In this document: positions 1-11,783 of the stretch, piece by piece
Layout of the letters: every line of letters begins with the position of its first letter
How positions within the stretch are numbered: the first letter of the stretch is position 1
Source: Monocercomonoides exilis
Taxonomy: Eukaryota > Preaxostyla > Oxymonadida > Polymastigidae
Length of the DNA: 64,000 nt
Reading direction: 5' to 3'
NCBI GenBank assembly: GCA_001643675.2
Contig: LSRY02000018.1
Span: forward strand, 1,531,001 to 1,595,000
The notes under the pieces: generated by a model
Seen by the model: only the letters and a program-made list of their open reading frames with translations
Told to the model about the DNA's origin: nothing
Database searches by the model: none
Translations under genes and position numbers: made by a program

Positions 1-851
1 TAAGCTGAAATAGAAGCAGCTTTTAATGTGTAAGGTCTGAATTCAGCAGGAATCCCAACCCGGTCCATCGCCCGCCTTGCCAGCTTTCTCACTCCATTAA
101 CTGTAAGTGGGGTTTTCACCACAGTATTAAGAAGGAATGTGTCATTGTGAGGATATGTCTCTTTCACCCTCCTCCACAATTCCAAGACTGCTCTATAGGG
201 GCAAATTTTTTCTTGATCCGGGCGCATGGCTGCGATAGTTATGAACGACCTTTGCAATTGTGTCTTCATCTTCGTGTTAAGGTAGATTGCCTCCTGCGTA
301 ACAATTGAACGTTCAATGGAGATGGCTGCTAACTCAGCAAAGCGGCACGATGAAAATAACATGCATAAAACGATGCATTTTAATGTGAGTTCATAAAAGG
401 TGAGCTGCTCATTCGTAGGTTGTCTTTCATAGAAATAAAAAAATTGATTTGGCGACCACATTAACCTATTCAATGTTCGAGGGATATGACTTCTGGCAAA
501 CGATCTGAAAATAGAGTTCACAATTGCTGCTTCTCCCAAGTCTTTATCGAACACGAGCTTTGAAATGAGTGACATAGCTGAGCGTGTTTGACTTAACACA
601 GAACAAGAAATTCCGTTGTCCCTTAAAGAAATAAAACTGAGGCAACAACCTTTTATCCAACTGCTCCACTCCTTCGGGCAATCAATCCCATCCGGAAAAC
701 CTGTGAGCTTGCCTAATAATGCATAGCCATAAGTGCAAACTGTCCATGTCGTCTCGCACACGCTCCCTTTCACTTCCAAGGCAATTCTATTGTCAATGTT
801 GTTTCTCTCTGCTGTTCTGAAGTTAAACTGTTCACCTCTCTGTCTTACCAT
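1..851 (-). CDS. Tyrosine recombinase (YR) of the DIRS-like element, 3' end outside window
   Basis: Reading the minus strand from the ATG at 849-851 gives 283 uninterrupted codons to the window edge. The start overlaps the last codons of the RNase H frame in another frame, as in DIRS/Ngaro elements. A box I-like segment (SSCRFAELAAIS, complement of roughly 300-345) supplies the first catalytic arginine. Near the edge the expected box II H-x-x-R is replaced by Y-T-L-K in YTLKAASISA. The catalytic tyrosine would lie beyond base 1. In the family, YR integrates a circular DNA intermediate without target-site duplication. Whether Y-x-x-K is a lineage variant or damage cannot be decided here. Confidence 0.75.
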   Translation of the reverse strand, partial: MVRQRGEQFNFRTAERNNIDNRIALEVKGSVCETTWTVCTYGYALLGKLTGFPDGIDCPKEWSSWIKGCCLSFISLRDNGISCSVLSQTRSAMSLISKLVFDKDLGEAAIVNSIFRSFARSHIPRTLNRLMWSPNQFFYFYERQPTNEQLTFYELTLKCIVLCMLFSSCRFAELAAISIERSIVTQEAIYLNTKMKTQLQRSFITIAAMRPDQEKICPYRAVLELWRRVKETYPHNDTFLLNTVVKTPLTVNGVRKLARRAMDRVGIPAEFRPYTLKAASISA

Positions 852-2839
852 AACTTTGCTGCCATGTACTGTCCCGGTGGAAGCGTTGCACCCGCTTGAG
901 TCATTCCCATTCCAGGCTTCAAACAATAATTGCTGTGATTCCAGATTATGCAACGCGTCATTAACTTGTCCAAGAGCTGATTCCACACCTGCCCTCTCCA
1001 ATTCGGTAGGAGCAGAATTGCTCTCGCTTTCTCTGCTGCTATCTTCCGAAGCGTCGGAAGCAAAAGCGGAATTGGAGGATGGGCCCAAACTATCTCCTGA
1101 CTCCACTTCCATGCGAGACCGTCTTCGCATATGTGGCTTCCTGGTCCGCACCACCTTTTTAGTTTGTGGTTTCGTCTTGAGGCGAACACGTCGATGGTTG
1201 GTTGCACCCTCATTTTCTGCAGAACTTCTTCCATGGCTTCGTTGTTTATTTGGTAGTCTCCCGCTCGCTCCAGGCGAGACAGAGCGTCTGCTTCAATATT
1301 GTTCGCTCCCGGAATATGAACTGCTTTCACCACTAGCTGTTCCTTTGTCACAAGGCTGTGAATCTTCTTCAATAGACATCTCAGATTCCTTCCTGCTCCC
1401 CAACGATTGATGTTGAAAACTGCTGACGTGTTGTCCGATCTGATCAGCAGGCGCTTCATTCTTTGCTCCCTGAGCAGTGGACGGAAGTGCCGGAGTGATA
1501 GTAATATTGCTAGCAACTCCCGGTAATTGGATGATTGTGTTCTGGCTGCCGCCCTGAATGATGTGTGGAAGACTAACTTCTTTCGAGCAATTTGCAGGGT
1601 TGCTCCCGCTGCTGTCGGAGAAGCATCCGTTGTCAGAATTGCCTGCCATGGCTGGAAGGAATTGAGTTTGCGTGGTTTGTAGAGGAGAAGACGGGTTTGC
1701 CAGTGTTGTATTTGGCCTTAGACTTTGGTACTGAGACGGAATGATCCACCCCACCCCGCCTTCTTGACTGCCTTGGTCAGGGATTCGAAAAGCGTATTCA
1801 TGTGCCGGGATGCGTCCTGTGCAACAAACCTGATTGCACTGATTGATCCCACAAATCCCGCAAAATGCCTCATTCTCACTTGCACGTTTCTCATAGCGAT
1901 CCTTGTCCATCTCTTGCACATTGCACACAAGCTCATCCTCCTCTCCTGTTCTAAGCACACACTCATCTGGTTCGTATTCCATATCCATCCCAGATACGTG
2001 AATACTTGCTTGGGGGCTGTCTCGCTTTTCTCTTTGTTGATGATGAAACCCAGTGTTTCGAACGACTGAGAAATCTCTTGCGTAATTTTTGAGAGTTCTT
2101 CTGCATCTTGGTGAAGGAAAAGCACGTAGTCGAGGTACGAAACACAGCGAACGTTCCATCTTTGTCTCACTTTCTTTACAACCTCTCGCATCACCTTTGT
2201 GAAGATGCGTGGTGCATCTTTCATTCCGAATGGCATGCCTTCGAATGCGAAGTACTTGTCGCCGAGCTTGAATGCAAGGTAAGGGATGAACGATTCGTTC
2301 ACTGGAATCTGGAAATATGCTTGCGAAAGGTCTAATGATGTTGCAAAGTCTCCCTCTTGAAAAAGCTTCTCCACAGTGCGTTGGTCTTCCATCTTGAAGT
2401 GAGTGTTCTTCAACGCGGCATTCAGCGGGCGACAATCCAAGACTTGGCAGTATTTTCTGTTCTTCTTGGGGATGAAGAATAGGTTGCTGAGACATTTGAA
2501 TTCTGCTTTCTTCAGCTCCCTGAGAATTCTGGCTTGAATTCCTTCCTTTACCCAGCGCGCGCATTCTTCTCGCTCTATTTCTGTGCCGATGAATCCTTTT
2601 CCTGAAGCAACTTCTTTTTCTAGTTTTTTTCTTGCTTGCTTCCCTTTCCAATTCGGCTTGATTCCGTTGGAAATTATTCTCTTCACTGGCATATCTATCC
2701 ATGCCCGGAGGAAGAATCTCGTTCTTCCTCCGATGACACCCTCTGGTTTTACTACTGGGAGGACTTTCTCCCCACAGAGCGGCTTCTGAACCTGCTTGTG
2801 CTCTTGTTTCTTCTTCGATTCCATCCGCTTCCTCGCCAT
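845..2839 (-). pseudogene. Reverse transcriptase-RNase H polyprotein of DIRS-like element, interrupted by an in-frame TAA
   Basis: From the ATG at 2837-2839 one frame covers RT and RNase H to the TAA at 845-847 (664 codons), broken once by a TAA at 1718-1720 (codon 374). RT hallmarks are FIPKKNRKYCQVLDCRPLNA, SLDLSQAYFQIPV and FEGMPFGMKDAPRIF. The catalytic YxDD box reads SYLDYVLFLHQD, so the second aspartate is tyrosine (codon TAC for an expected GAC). After the stop the same frame gives RNase H with acidic residues in TTDASPTAAGA, NYRELLAILL, RSDNTSA and EADALSR. The start overlaps the gag frame. Both the changed catalytic residue and the stop argue for a dead copy. Confidence 0.85.
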
Positions 2840-3630
2840 TTGTTGGGTTTTGCATAGTTCTCCCCCCGAAAAAACTGCCTTCTCTGCGAGATTCTCCCAC
2901 GCGAACGGCCTCCGATGCTGCTCCTGTATGTGGATATCGGCTGTGCTCGTTTAATAACTTCTTTTTGGTAATCTGTAAGCAAGGGATCATCCATTTCCTC
3001 TCTTAATGCCTTCGCTGCAGCGAAACCCTGCCGTCCTGCCACTCTCGTTATTCTGCTTTCCTGTAATGCTGCCGTTACCAGAGTGAGCGCATCTTCGATT
3101 TGTGTCTTTGCTTCTCCGTGTACTGCGCCTCTCACCAATAGAAGGGCCTTAATGGTAGGGCAGAGCTTCTTTTCAATTCGTTCCCCTGCTTGATCCAGGG
3201 CATCCGACGCCCTCTTTATCGTGAACTCGGGTTTGCGAATTGACGAAGGCATGAACGGAGCCAGGGGAATGGAATTATAGAATTCGATCGTTTCTGCTAC
3301 ATCCCTCTTGTCTATTGGGATGTCAAAAATTTTATAAGATAAGACGCTGCCAAAGAAATCTGCCGCCTCTCGTTCTAGGATAACTTGCATTCTATCCTCT
3401 GGGTCGCTGTCACTTTCTTCACCTTGGGATTGTGAAGACTGCGGAATCGTTGAAAAAGGTTCCGGTTGAGTTATTTGCGAATTGAAACTAGGAGGAAGAA
3501 GTAAATTTTCCTGTGACGCAGCAGAAGCACTGGAGGGGGATGTAAAGATTGCCCCACCACTCGTTGGCCCGGCGGCCTGAATTCCAGGCATCGCTCCCGA
3601 CGCGAGTCCAATTGTGCTTTGCGGGATCAT
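2752..3630 (-). CDS. Gag-like nucleocapsid protein of DIRS-like element
   Basis: A 292-residue frame from the ATG at 3628-3630 (MIPQST...). The frame stays open another 20 codons upstream but without an ATG. The N-terminal 90 residues are Ser/Gln-rich. A predicted alpha-helical middle follows (EAADFFGSVLSYKIFDIP through EKKLCPTIKALLLVRGAV). The C-terminal 60 residues are Arg/Gly/Ser-rich (GGRSRGRISQRR, RSRSVGRKSSQ), suited to nucleic-acid binding. No CCHC zinc knuckle is present, as is usual for DIRS-type Gag. The 3' end overlaps the RT start by about 90 nt. The identity rests on position and composition rather than a diagnostic motif. Confidence 0.7.
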   Translation of the reverse strand: MIPQSTIGLASGAMPGIQAAGPTSGGAIFTSPSSASAASQENLLLPPSFNSQITQPEPFSTIPQSSQSQGEESDSDPEDRMQVILEREAADFFGSVLSYKIFDIPIDKRDVAETIEFYNSIPLAPFMPSSIRKPEFTIKRASDALDQAGERIEKKLCPTIKALLLVRGAVHGEAKTQIEDALTLVTAALQESRITRVAGRQGFAAAKALREEMDDPLLTDYQKEVIKRAQPISTYRSSIGGRSRGRISQRRQFFRGENYAKPNKWRGSGWNRRRNKSTSRFRSRSVGRKSSQ

Positions 3631-3720
3631 TAAATAAAAATATTTTTGATCGACTAGCCCCGTTATTACAAGGGTCCACTCCCATAACAAGAGGTGTTGT
3701 AGATTAACCGGTCGTTCTTT

Positions 3721-4053
3721 AGAATTAATAGGCTTGCGCCTTTTAATGATTTATATTTTTTTTGTGAAAATTGACAAATAAAATAAATTTGTCTTTAATA
3801 AAAACACTTTTGATGTGCAAAAATCACAACTTTTTTTTAAATTTTGAATATTTTTCAATGAAATTCATGTTTTTATGGGTCATTTTTCAACAATCATTTT
3901 TTTCAAAAAAAATTTTTTTTCGAAACATCGGTCCATAAAAAGTTTCTAAATAATTATGAACTATTTATTCATCATAATTTTAACATTCAAAAACTCAATT
4001 TGCAAAAGGAGCGCGTTAAGACCTATGCCCGCATACTCGAACACCAGAAGCAC
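3721..4053. other. AT-rich spacer between DIRS-like element and foldback element
   Basis: About 330 bases of A/T runs with no coding potential. It probably includes the untranslated leader or terminal region of the DIRS-like element, but I could not identify a repeat that marks its end. Confidence 0.4.
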
Positions 4054-5002
4054 TACACCATTTATTATTCATATTTGGTAAACTTATTATTCAAAATTGG
4101 TCAACTTATTATTCGATTTTGGTAAACTAATTATTCAAAGTTGTTAAACTTATTATTCAAAATTTGTAAACTTCTTATTCAAAATTAATAAAATTGAGTA
4201 TTTTTTTAAAAAAGTTTTTTTGTGAAAAATTGGTTTTTGGCTGAGTATCAGAAAATGTTGAAAATATTATATTCACTCAATATTCGAAATATTGATGAGA
4301 ATTTGAACCCAGATTTTTATTATTTGTGAATAAACATGAAATTTTCTGATTTTTCAGAAAAAAATCATCATCGTGGAAATAGGATAATTTTTGAATTATT
4401 TCACCTCACATCGATAAATAATGCATTATTCAACCAAGAAAAGTTGTTTGTATCAATGATACAAACTGAATACAAATATTTTTCAGAACTGAATAATTCC
4501 ACGAATGCACTTTCTGAATTCTTTATTTGGTTTTTATTGTTTATCTGAATAAACTTAAATTTATGTAACTTTTCTTGGTTGAATAATGCATTATTTATCG
4601 ATGTGAGGTGAAATAATTCAAAAATTATCCTATTTCCACGATGATGATTTTTTTCTGAAAAATCAGAAAATTTCATGTTTATTCACAAATAATAAAAATC
4701 TGGGTTCAAATTCTCATCAATATTTCGAATATTGAGTGAATATAATATTTTCAACATTTTCTGATACTCAGCCAAAAACCAATTTTTCACAAAAAAACTT
4801 TTTTAAAAAAATACTCAATTTTATTAATTTTGAATAAGAAGTTTACAAATTTTGAATAATAAGTTTAACAACTTTGAATAATTAGTTTACCAAAATCGAA
4901 TAATTAGTTTATTATTTTTGAATAATTAATTGACCAATTTTGAATAATAAGTTGAACAATTTCGAATAATAAGTTTACCAAATATGAAAAATAAATGGTG
5001 TA
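4054..5002. mobile_element. Foldback-like element with long inverted repeats built partly of 22-bp tandem repeats
   Basis: Left arm 4054-4445 and right arm 4567-5002 are reverse complements with very few mismatches, around a 121-bp loop. The outer part of each arm is a tandem array of a degenerate 22-bp unit (consensus aaaattggtaaacttattat plus tc): five units on the left (about 4071-4180) and seven on the right, which explains the arm length difference. The inner ~280 bp are unique sequence repeated inversely. Short frames inside the arms are mirror images of each other, not genes. The structure resembles Drosophila FB elements: long inverted repeats with internal tandem units and no transposase. 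Confidence 0.85.
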
Positions 5003-6072
5003 AATGGTGTATTGAAACAAATTTATTTGGGGGAAAATTCGGACTTTCAAGCTTTTTTTGCACAAGGCATTGAAAAATTGCTTCATTCTTAACTTTGTTT
5101 CGCTTTCTTAGATTTCAAAACAAATTTGATTTTCAGATCCGTGAACAGGCATTGTTGAAATCAAAACAAAAAGTTTTCCAACATTTCACGAATGTCAAAA
5201 AATGGACCCATTTTTATTGCGATTTTTGATCTCAAAAAGTCAATGAAAAGTGCATAATTTTTTAATGAAAATGCCTGAAGTGAAATATTTTGCCCCATTT
5301 GAAAAATTAAAACAAAAAATTTTATTATAGATTCGTAAAACAATTCCAAAATGGTTCATTAAAACTTTCTTCTTTGAAAAATGCATATGTTTTTTAAAAA
5401 CTTAAATTTTCTTTTGTTTTTTTCATTACCATTTTTAAATATATGGGTGATTATTTTTGAAATCATAACTTTTTTCGTGGTGTTGATTTTTCAAAGGTTG
5501 ATTGTCATTGAATAGAGATTTAGTATTTTATTGATAAATTTCATGAAAACCATTTCAAAAGCAAATGTTTGAACAGAACTAAAGATGAAAATATCTTTAA
5601 CAAGCATTTTCACTTTTCACTATTCTTTTGTTAAAATTCAAGTGGGATTTTCGAATCGAAGTTTTTGAATGAAAAAATCTGATGCCAAAAATAGTCACCC
5701 ATATTCTGTTTTTCAAAGAACCTATTTCGGAATATACCCACAGATTTTCATTTTTTCAAATTTTTCTTAATTTTTGAGAGGTTGTTTTTCTCGCATAAAA
5801 TTTATTTTGTTTGAATTAAATTAAATACATTTTTAAACATGTTAGATGCAAAAAAACAAGAGTTTGCGTTGTCCTATTTAACGCGATTGTGCCTACAGTT
5901 CTCCTCGTTCAATGAAGAAACATATTGTCTATCATTGTTGCAATTTGATAATTATCATCAAAGTTTTTTCAAAAAAAATTCTACATAAGATCATTAATTA
6001 TTGTGATTGATATTTGTTTGATTACTCGTGGTATTAGAAAGGGAAATAGACTGCAATAGGCTTACGAATTCG
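5003..6072. other. AT-rich intergenic region containing one MITE
   Basis: Between the foldback element and the first host gene there are about 1.07 kb of AT-rich sequence. Apart from the MITE at 5445-5700 I see nothing in it. A start-proximal leader for the next gene probably occupies the last ~100 bases. Confidence 0.4.
5445..5700. mobile_element. MITE with GGGTGATT-type terminal inverted repeats
   Basis: The ends GGGTGATTATTTTTG (5445 on) and its near-complement ending CACCC at 5700 form terminal inverted repeats of about 16 bp with weaker similarity inward. The element is flanked on both sides by ATAT, a possible target duplication (or nested TA). There is no coding capacity. A second copy type with the same outer terminus lies at 33112-33351. 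The terminal sequence is of a kind seen in Tc1/mariner-related MITEs, but that assignment is tentative. Confidence 0.6.
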
Positions 6073-9000
6073 ATGGAAAGTGAAATTCCAATTGGATATG
6101 TTCAATCTGAAGGGCTCAGCAAACACGAAATTATGAGTTTTTCAATTTTTTTTACTCTTTTCAATCAACCGAAGCATCCGAGTAAGAAATGGGAAATTTT
6201 TATGTGGACAGTAACAATGCTTCAAATGGTTACGATTAGTTTCTTTCGAATCGACACCTCGACGCAAGAAGTGAATAGAATTTCAAAGGTTTGCCAGTTT
6301 TATTTTTTATTTATCGAATAAAAAATAAAATTTTCCTTTTCTGTGTTTTGTAAAATGCTGCTCACCTTATATATATATATATAAATTTTGCTTGACTCAA
6401 ACTTCACCAGTACTTATGCTATCTTGATGGATCATCCCTTGGATATCTTGCTGGGACATCAATTTCGTTTGTGTTGATGGGATGTGCAGCATATTTTGTT
6501 TTGCTTACTGCGTACTTGGTTGCGGTGGCAGCGTTTCAAGGCGTTATTTCTGGTTCACAGCCATGGGTAATTTCACTGCTGCGTTGGACTGTGAATGTTA
6601 CATATACGATCTTGTTTATCCCATTGACTTCGATATGCATAACTATATTTGATTGCTATGAATCAGGAGGGCAAACGATTCATCGGGGATTTGAAGGAAG
6701 TTGCTTCGGAGATTTGCTATTGATTTTTAGATTTGTGATATCAATAGTTGTTCTGAGCTTAATGTTGATATCTTCAATTTTTATAAACAACATGATTTTC
6801 AACCACAATCCGAAGCATGGTGGGCTATGGTCATCGCCAAGTGGGCTGTGGCAAGCAGTGGATTCATCTCTTGTGTTTGGATGTGTGTTTGCGATGAGAA
6901 TGCTGTATGGGTGGCCGTTCTGGCGAGGAGCTGTGACGATTGGATCTTCTCTGGTGATGATGGTGTATTTTGTGTATATTCAGCCGATATACAAACTTAA
7001 TGGAAATCTGCTGATGGGCAGTAAATGGTGCTTATTTGGGTGCTTGAGACTTATTGACGAAATTCTTTATGCAATTGAAGGTGCAACAGGCAACTGGATA
7101 ATTACTATTGTGCTTCAAGTTGTTGGACTAATAGCTGGAATTGTTGCTTGTGCAGTGCTGTTGCCTAAGATTGGCCGAAAGATGAGAGAGAAAAAGTATC
7201 TTTTAACAGCTTTTGGCAACCAATTGTCAGATATTTGCACGAAAAATCCTTCTTTGGCTCTGCCTCCTCTGAAGAAGCCAGAAAGAGTGGAGCCATCACT
7301 TCGCTTTATACAACAGAAAGAATACAATTCGATGATTCATTTGACATTTGCGGATTACGTGTACACACACGCACTAAAGACTAACCCGAACAACAGCATG
7401 CTGTGCTTCCAATATGCGACGTTTTTGGCCGCCTACCGTAAAAACTACATGAAGGCGAATGGGCTCATCCAGAAGGCACGGTCGCTTTCTCCGAACCTGT
7501 TTCTGAGGTTTGTGCTCTTCTGCAAGACGAAAGAGAACGATGGAAGGGCAAACGGAGAAAACGCGAGAAATGGAAGAAGCGGTTTGAATTCGTATGCCTT
7601 TACGACTCTGAGAGCAAAAGCGGAGAAGCACCATGAGCTGGCTGTGAGTGCGATGAAGGATTTTTTCGAGAATGCAACAGCGGTCCAGCCGGATTTCAAG
7701 GCGATTCCTGTTCTTCTGAATTCTGTTGTTAAGAACGAAGAAATTGCACGAAAGAGCTACGAAGAGCTGATTGAATCGCATGAGCAGAGTGCGGAAGTGC
7801 TGCGGAGCTATGCGCGCCTTCTTTTGGATATCTACGACGACGAAGACGAGGCAGAGATGATTCTGAACAGAGCAGACAGCATCGAGGAAGACTCAACCAG
7901 CTCTTACGAGTCTTCAATTCACACACACGCAGCAGAGATTTATGACGCTTCGCTTGGTGCTGGAGAGAAGGACAAGGCAGATGATAGGATGAAAAGGGGA
8001 AATGAAAGAATAAGTTGCGGTGGAGATGGCAGTACTAAACGTGAATTGGGCGATGCTCATTCAGAAAGGACTGAAAGCTTTGGAGTGTCTATGAGATATG
8101 AAGAGAAAGATGGGAGAGAACAGAGAGGAGCAGAAGGAAGGTTTGAAACCAGCCCATCTTCTTATGAGCTGCTGAATTATGACTCGGAGCAAGTTGCGTT
8201 GGCAAGCAATGAGATGCAGTTACACCAGTCGTCCAGTTACATCAAGAGGCATCAAAAGTCGAATAAAAAGAAGAGAAAGAAGAAGAAGAAGAAGAAGAAC
8301 GAGATGATTGTCGATCTTATGTCAGGCGGCCGCGGCAAAAACGGAGATGATAGCGATTCAATGAATACAATGAGGTGCTCTGCGATTCTTCTCCATTTGA
8401 CGTGTATAATTGCGCTTGTTGTTGCAATTGCTGCGTACATCACGATGACTACGACGTATAAGAGCGATTTGGACACGCTGCGTGCGGTGTGCGACTTGTC
8501 GTATCACACTGCCCGTTCTGCATGCATCAGCTACAACTTCTTTGTGTACGACATCCGGTTCAAATTTGAGGATCCGGCTATTTTGGACGAGTGGACGCCG
8601 ACGATGGTGCGGAAGAAGGAGCTGCTGACGATGCTGCAGGAGACATCAGAGAACATGGCGTCGATGCTGGGGAGGGTGCACGGCTCGACCTCAAACTTGG
8701 ATCCATGGGAGGCAGCGAACATCGACACGTACATGTTCATATTCTCCACGAAGAACGAGACACAGCCAGATGGCAGCGTAGAGGAGGTGGTGGGCACGAA
8801 GAAGCAGATTCTGCAGCCTTCGTCAATGTTGGAGGTGCTGGCCACACTGTCGCAGATGCTGCGCCATCTTTCCGTTTCAGACATGTCTTCTCGCCCGAAG
8901 GACCCAAATTATCTGGCAGACATGCAGTATTTGGTGTTCAACTGCCCTGTCCCGATTTTAGACGGAGCAAAAAAGGTTATTTTATCCTATTTTGAGCGAA

Positions 9001-11783
9001 TGAATTCAGTCTGCGACAAAATTATTATCGTTTTTATTCTCTTCATCACATTGTTCCTTGTGCCTCTGACGATTGTACAGCTTGTGATATTCATTGTGTT
9101 CACCAAAAAATCAGTGAAGGTTCGGATGAGGGCGTATCATGCAATGTTGGATGTGCCGAAGAACAAAATGCAAAGTGTTGTTCGTCGCCTTCTTTCAGAC
9201 GACGAAGATGCAGTTGATGACTTTCAAATCGAAGCTGCGTTGAATGGGAATCAAAATGAGAAGGAGCCAGAAAGCAGCTCCAGTGAAAAGCATGAGCAAT
9301 TTGAAGATGATGAAGCACAGCTTATTGATGAAAGCACAGATGAAAGCGAGCCAAGTTCTCTTCCAAAGAAAAACATGCGGAATATTATTGGCAGTGGAAG
9401 ACAGATCGAAGAGAAACAGACAGACAGCAAGGCCAATTCTCCATCTGTTAGAAAGACATTGCAAATTCTTGACCAATCTGATATGGAGCTTGATCCCGAA
9501 AGATCGAGTTACCTGCTGCTTTCTAGTGCTAATCGTTCGATGGATTCGATTACTGGCACTCCTTTTTCGCGGGCCACTCCGAAATCACTTCTTGGAGAAC
9601 TGACTGCATCAACATCTTCGACTCCTGTGTACCAATTTCAAACACCCAGAATCGATGAAGAGAATACAAGTACACAAACAACTGAACAGAATTCAAGAAG
9701 CTGTAGATCTTCTCCTTCAATGCCACAAGTGCCAATTTCTGCTTTTTGCGCTCCAAAACCTGAAGTTTCTGGAAATGATGTGTTTAATACAGACATGGTT
9801 GAAAGCGCTTCCAAAGATATCGCTAAAAACAAGAGTTTAAAAGAAGATAATGGAGCGAATGGCAATAAGAAAGTAACAACAGAAAGTGCTTTTAAAGAGC
9901 AGTTGTCTCCGGTGTGCTATGGGAATGCAAATAATGGAATTCAGACTAGTCAACAGCAGAACATCAGTCAAAGAATTCCTCTTGCCAATCCTGTTCCATC
10001 AATGTCCTTTCTGCCTGTTCTTCTTACTGGAATTGAACACAATCCGCATCGCAATCTGACAGCAGCAAGCTTAGCGTCTGCGCAAACATCGATTTCTGAG
10101 CATGATTCAGAATTAGAATTTGGCGTAGTGTCAATGCCACCCTCTGTCGCTTCCTCAAATCCATTCATGCAGAACAACCTATCGCCGTGCTGGCAGAATG
10201 ATCTGCCTTTGCAAATGGATCATTTTTCTCCGATTCCACCAGTTGGAGCAATTTACGCAAAAACCGACCAAAATTCATTGGGTCAGGGCGAGCCGCATGT
10301 TCAAACGCAGCCGCCTCAACAAAATGGAGCTATTGAAGCGAAATTCACTTTGGATGATGAAGATTCCGAGGAAGCAGAAAAAAACAAGCAAGCGGGATTG
10401 ATAAGAAATGCTGTTGAAGACACATTTTGGGAAGAAGGAATGGAAAAAGAGGTTGAAAAATTAGAAGCAACTTACAAACAGCTGCCAACTCCTATCACCA
10501 TTAAAATCGTCGTTACGTGTATTCTTTCTCTGACACTTGGCATCGTCACAATCGTAACCACAGTTGCCCTGGTGCTGTTTTATGTGGGCAATTACAGGCC
10601 AACCTCTGCCAACATCATCATGTCAGGGATGCGTGCATCAATTCTGTTCCAGATCCAGTTTTTGCTGTCAACAATACTACAGCCGATACAAATGATTAAA
10701 ACAGACCAGTCTGTAACATTTCCTACGTCCAGCAATCCAGTCATGCACAACTCTTCTCATTGCTCAGGTTCTCCAGTTGTTGCACGCGATATGCTTGTTC
10801 CAATGTCCAAGTATTTTGAAGCGGTGCATCTTGACTGTCATTTTGGAGACTCAGATTACACACACACGAATGATTACACATACGACTCAGTGTCTGTGAA
10901 GCGGATGAACACTGCTGTCAACCACCAATTGCTTCTGCAGAAGGCTGATTGCTTTCTTGCAGATTCGGATGACTGCTCGCAAGTGGATGAGTATCGGATG
11001 TACGGAGTGAAAGGAACGATTTATGGACTTACGACGCTATTGTCTCGGCTGAGGGTGAATCTGGAGAGGATTTCAAAGATGGATGTCAGCGACATCAATT
11101 TGTTTAATCCTGAAGCACGGTTTGTGATGACTGCATTGAGAAGTGACATAACGGCGGGCTTGAACAAGATGACAAACATGATTTTGGCAACAGGAAAAGA
11201 AGAAGTACAAGAGTCCATTACAACTTTGACTGTTGTTGTTGCTTCTTTTTGCTTTCTGTATTTTATTAGTATGTTCGGAAACGGACTGACATATATAAAG
11301 GAAATTGAGTTTATAGAAACTGTATCAAAGAAGTTGTTTGAGCTGCTGCCTGTCAAAGAAGATGAGAGAGAGATTGAAATGGTGCCTTCGATGATGACAG
11401 GAAACGATTCCTTTGACAAAGGAAGAGAAGCCATTCTTGATGCTGCCCAGCAACTTCTCACTTCAATTAACCAGAATGATGATTTTGAAACTGTGGTGTC
11501 AGCATTCTATCAGCTTTCATCAACGGCATTGGCAATATTCAACGAAGAGGAAAAAGAAATGGCTGTGAAGAATTATCCTGGAATTGAAAAGCACAAGAAA
11601 GAACATATGCTGTTGAGGCAGAGGTTGACGTTGATCGGAGACCAGCTTCACTCAAAGAACGATGCGGCGAAAGCTATCGGAAAGAGAAAGCTAATTTCAC
11701 TGTTTGATGTACACTTTACTGATGAAGACATTACCTTTGCAGAAGCTGTTTTTGAATTGAATATATGTGATCAGAAGCAGTAA
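6073..11783 (+). CDS. Large multi-pass membrane protein, TmcB/TPR type, with C-terminal hemerythrin-like domain
   Basis: Two exons (6073-6288 and 6411-11783) encode 1862 residues; the intron (gtttgc...cag) is 122 nt. The start is the first ATG of exon 1; the frame is open a little further upstream but has no ATG. The N-terminal third has many hydrophobic helices. A helical-repeat segment follows (about residues 378-560: NSMLCFQYATFLAAYRKNYMKA, AEVLRSYARLLLDIYDDEDEAE), as in TmcB/TmcC-like proteins abundant in Trichomonas and oxymonads. A Lys-rich stretch near 690 precedes membrane spans near 735, 945, 1440 and 1680. The last ~130 residues look like hemerythrin: YPGIEKHKKEH then LFDVHFTDED. 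A signalling or sensory role is likely but unproven. Confidence 0.75.

Larger units (their letters stand above)
1..3720 (-). mobile_element. DIRS/Ngaro-like tyrosine-recombinase retrotransposon, left-truncated by window edge
   Basis: Three overlapping minus-strand frames occur in the order typical of DIRS-type elements: gag, reverse transcriptase-RNase H, then a tyrosine recombinase that runs off the window at base 1. There is no aspartic protease or DDE integrase. The 3' terminus, where the internal complementary region would lie, is outside the window, and I found no clear terminal repeat near 3.7 kb, so the right boundary is approximate. Three signs suggest the copy is inactive or divergent: an in-frame TAA between RT and RNase H, a changed RT catalytic motif, and an unusual recombinase box II. 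Confidence 0.85.

Noticed and set aside
1293-2990. 565-codon minus-strand frame overlapping the retrotransposon.
   Set aside because: It overlaps RT and RNase H in another frame and lacks any motif; the RT frame has the conserved blocks.
4336-4676. Two frames sharing the same N-terminal sequence on opposite strands.
   Set aside because: They are the two arms of the foldback palindrome, not genes.
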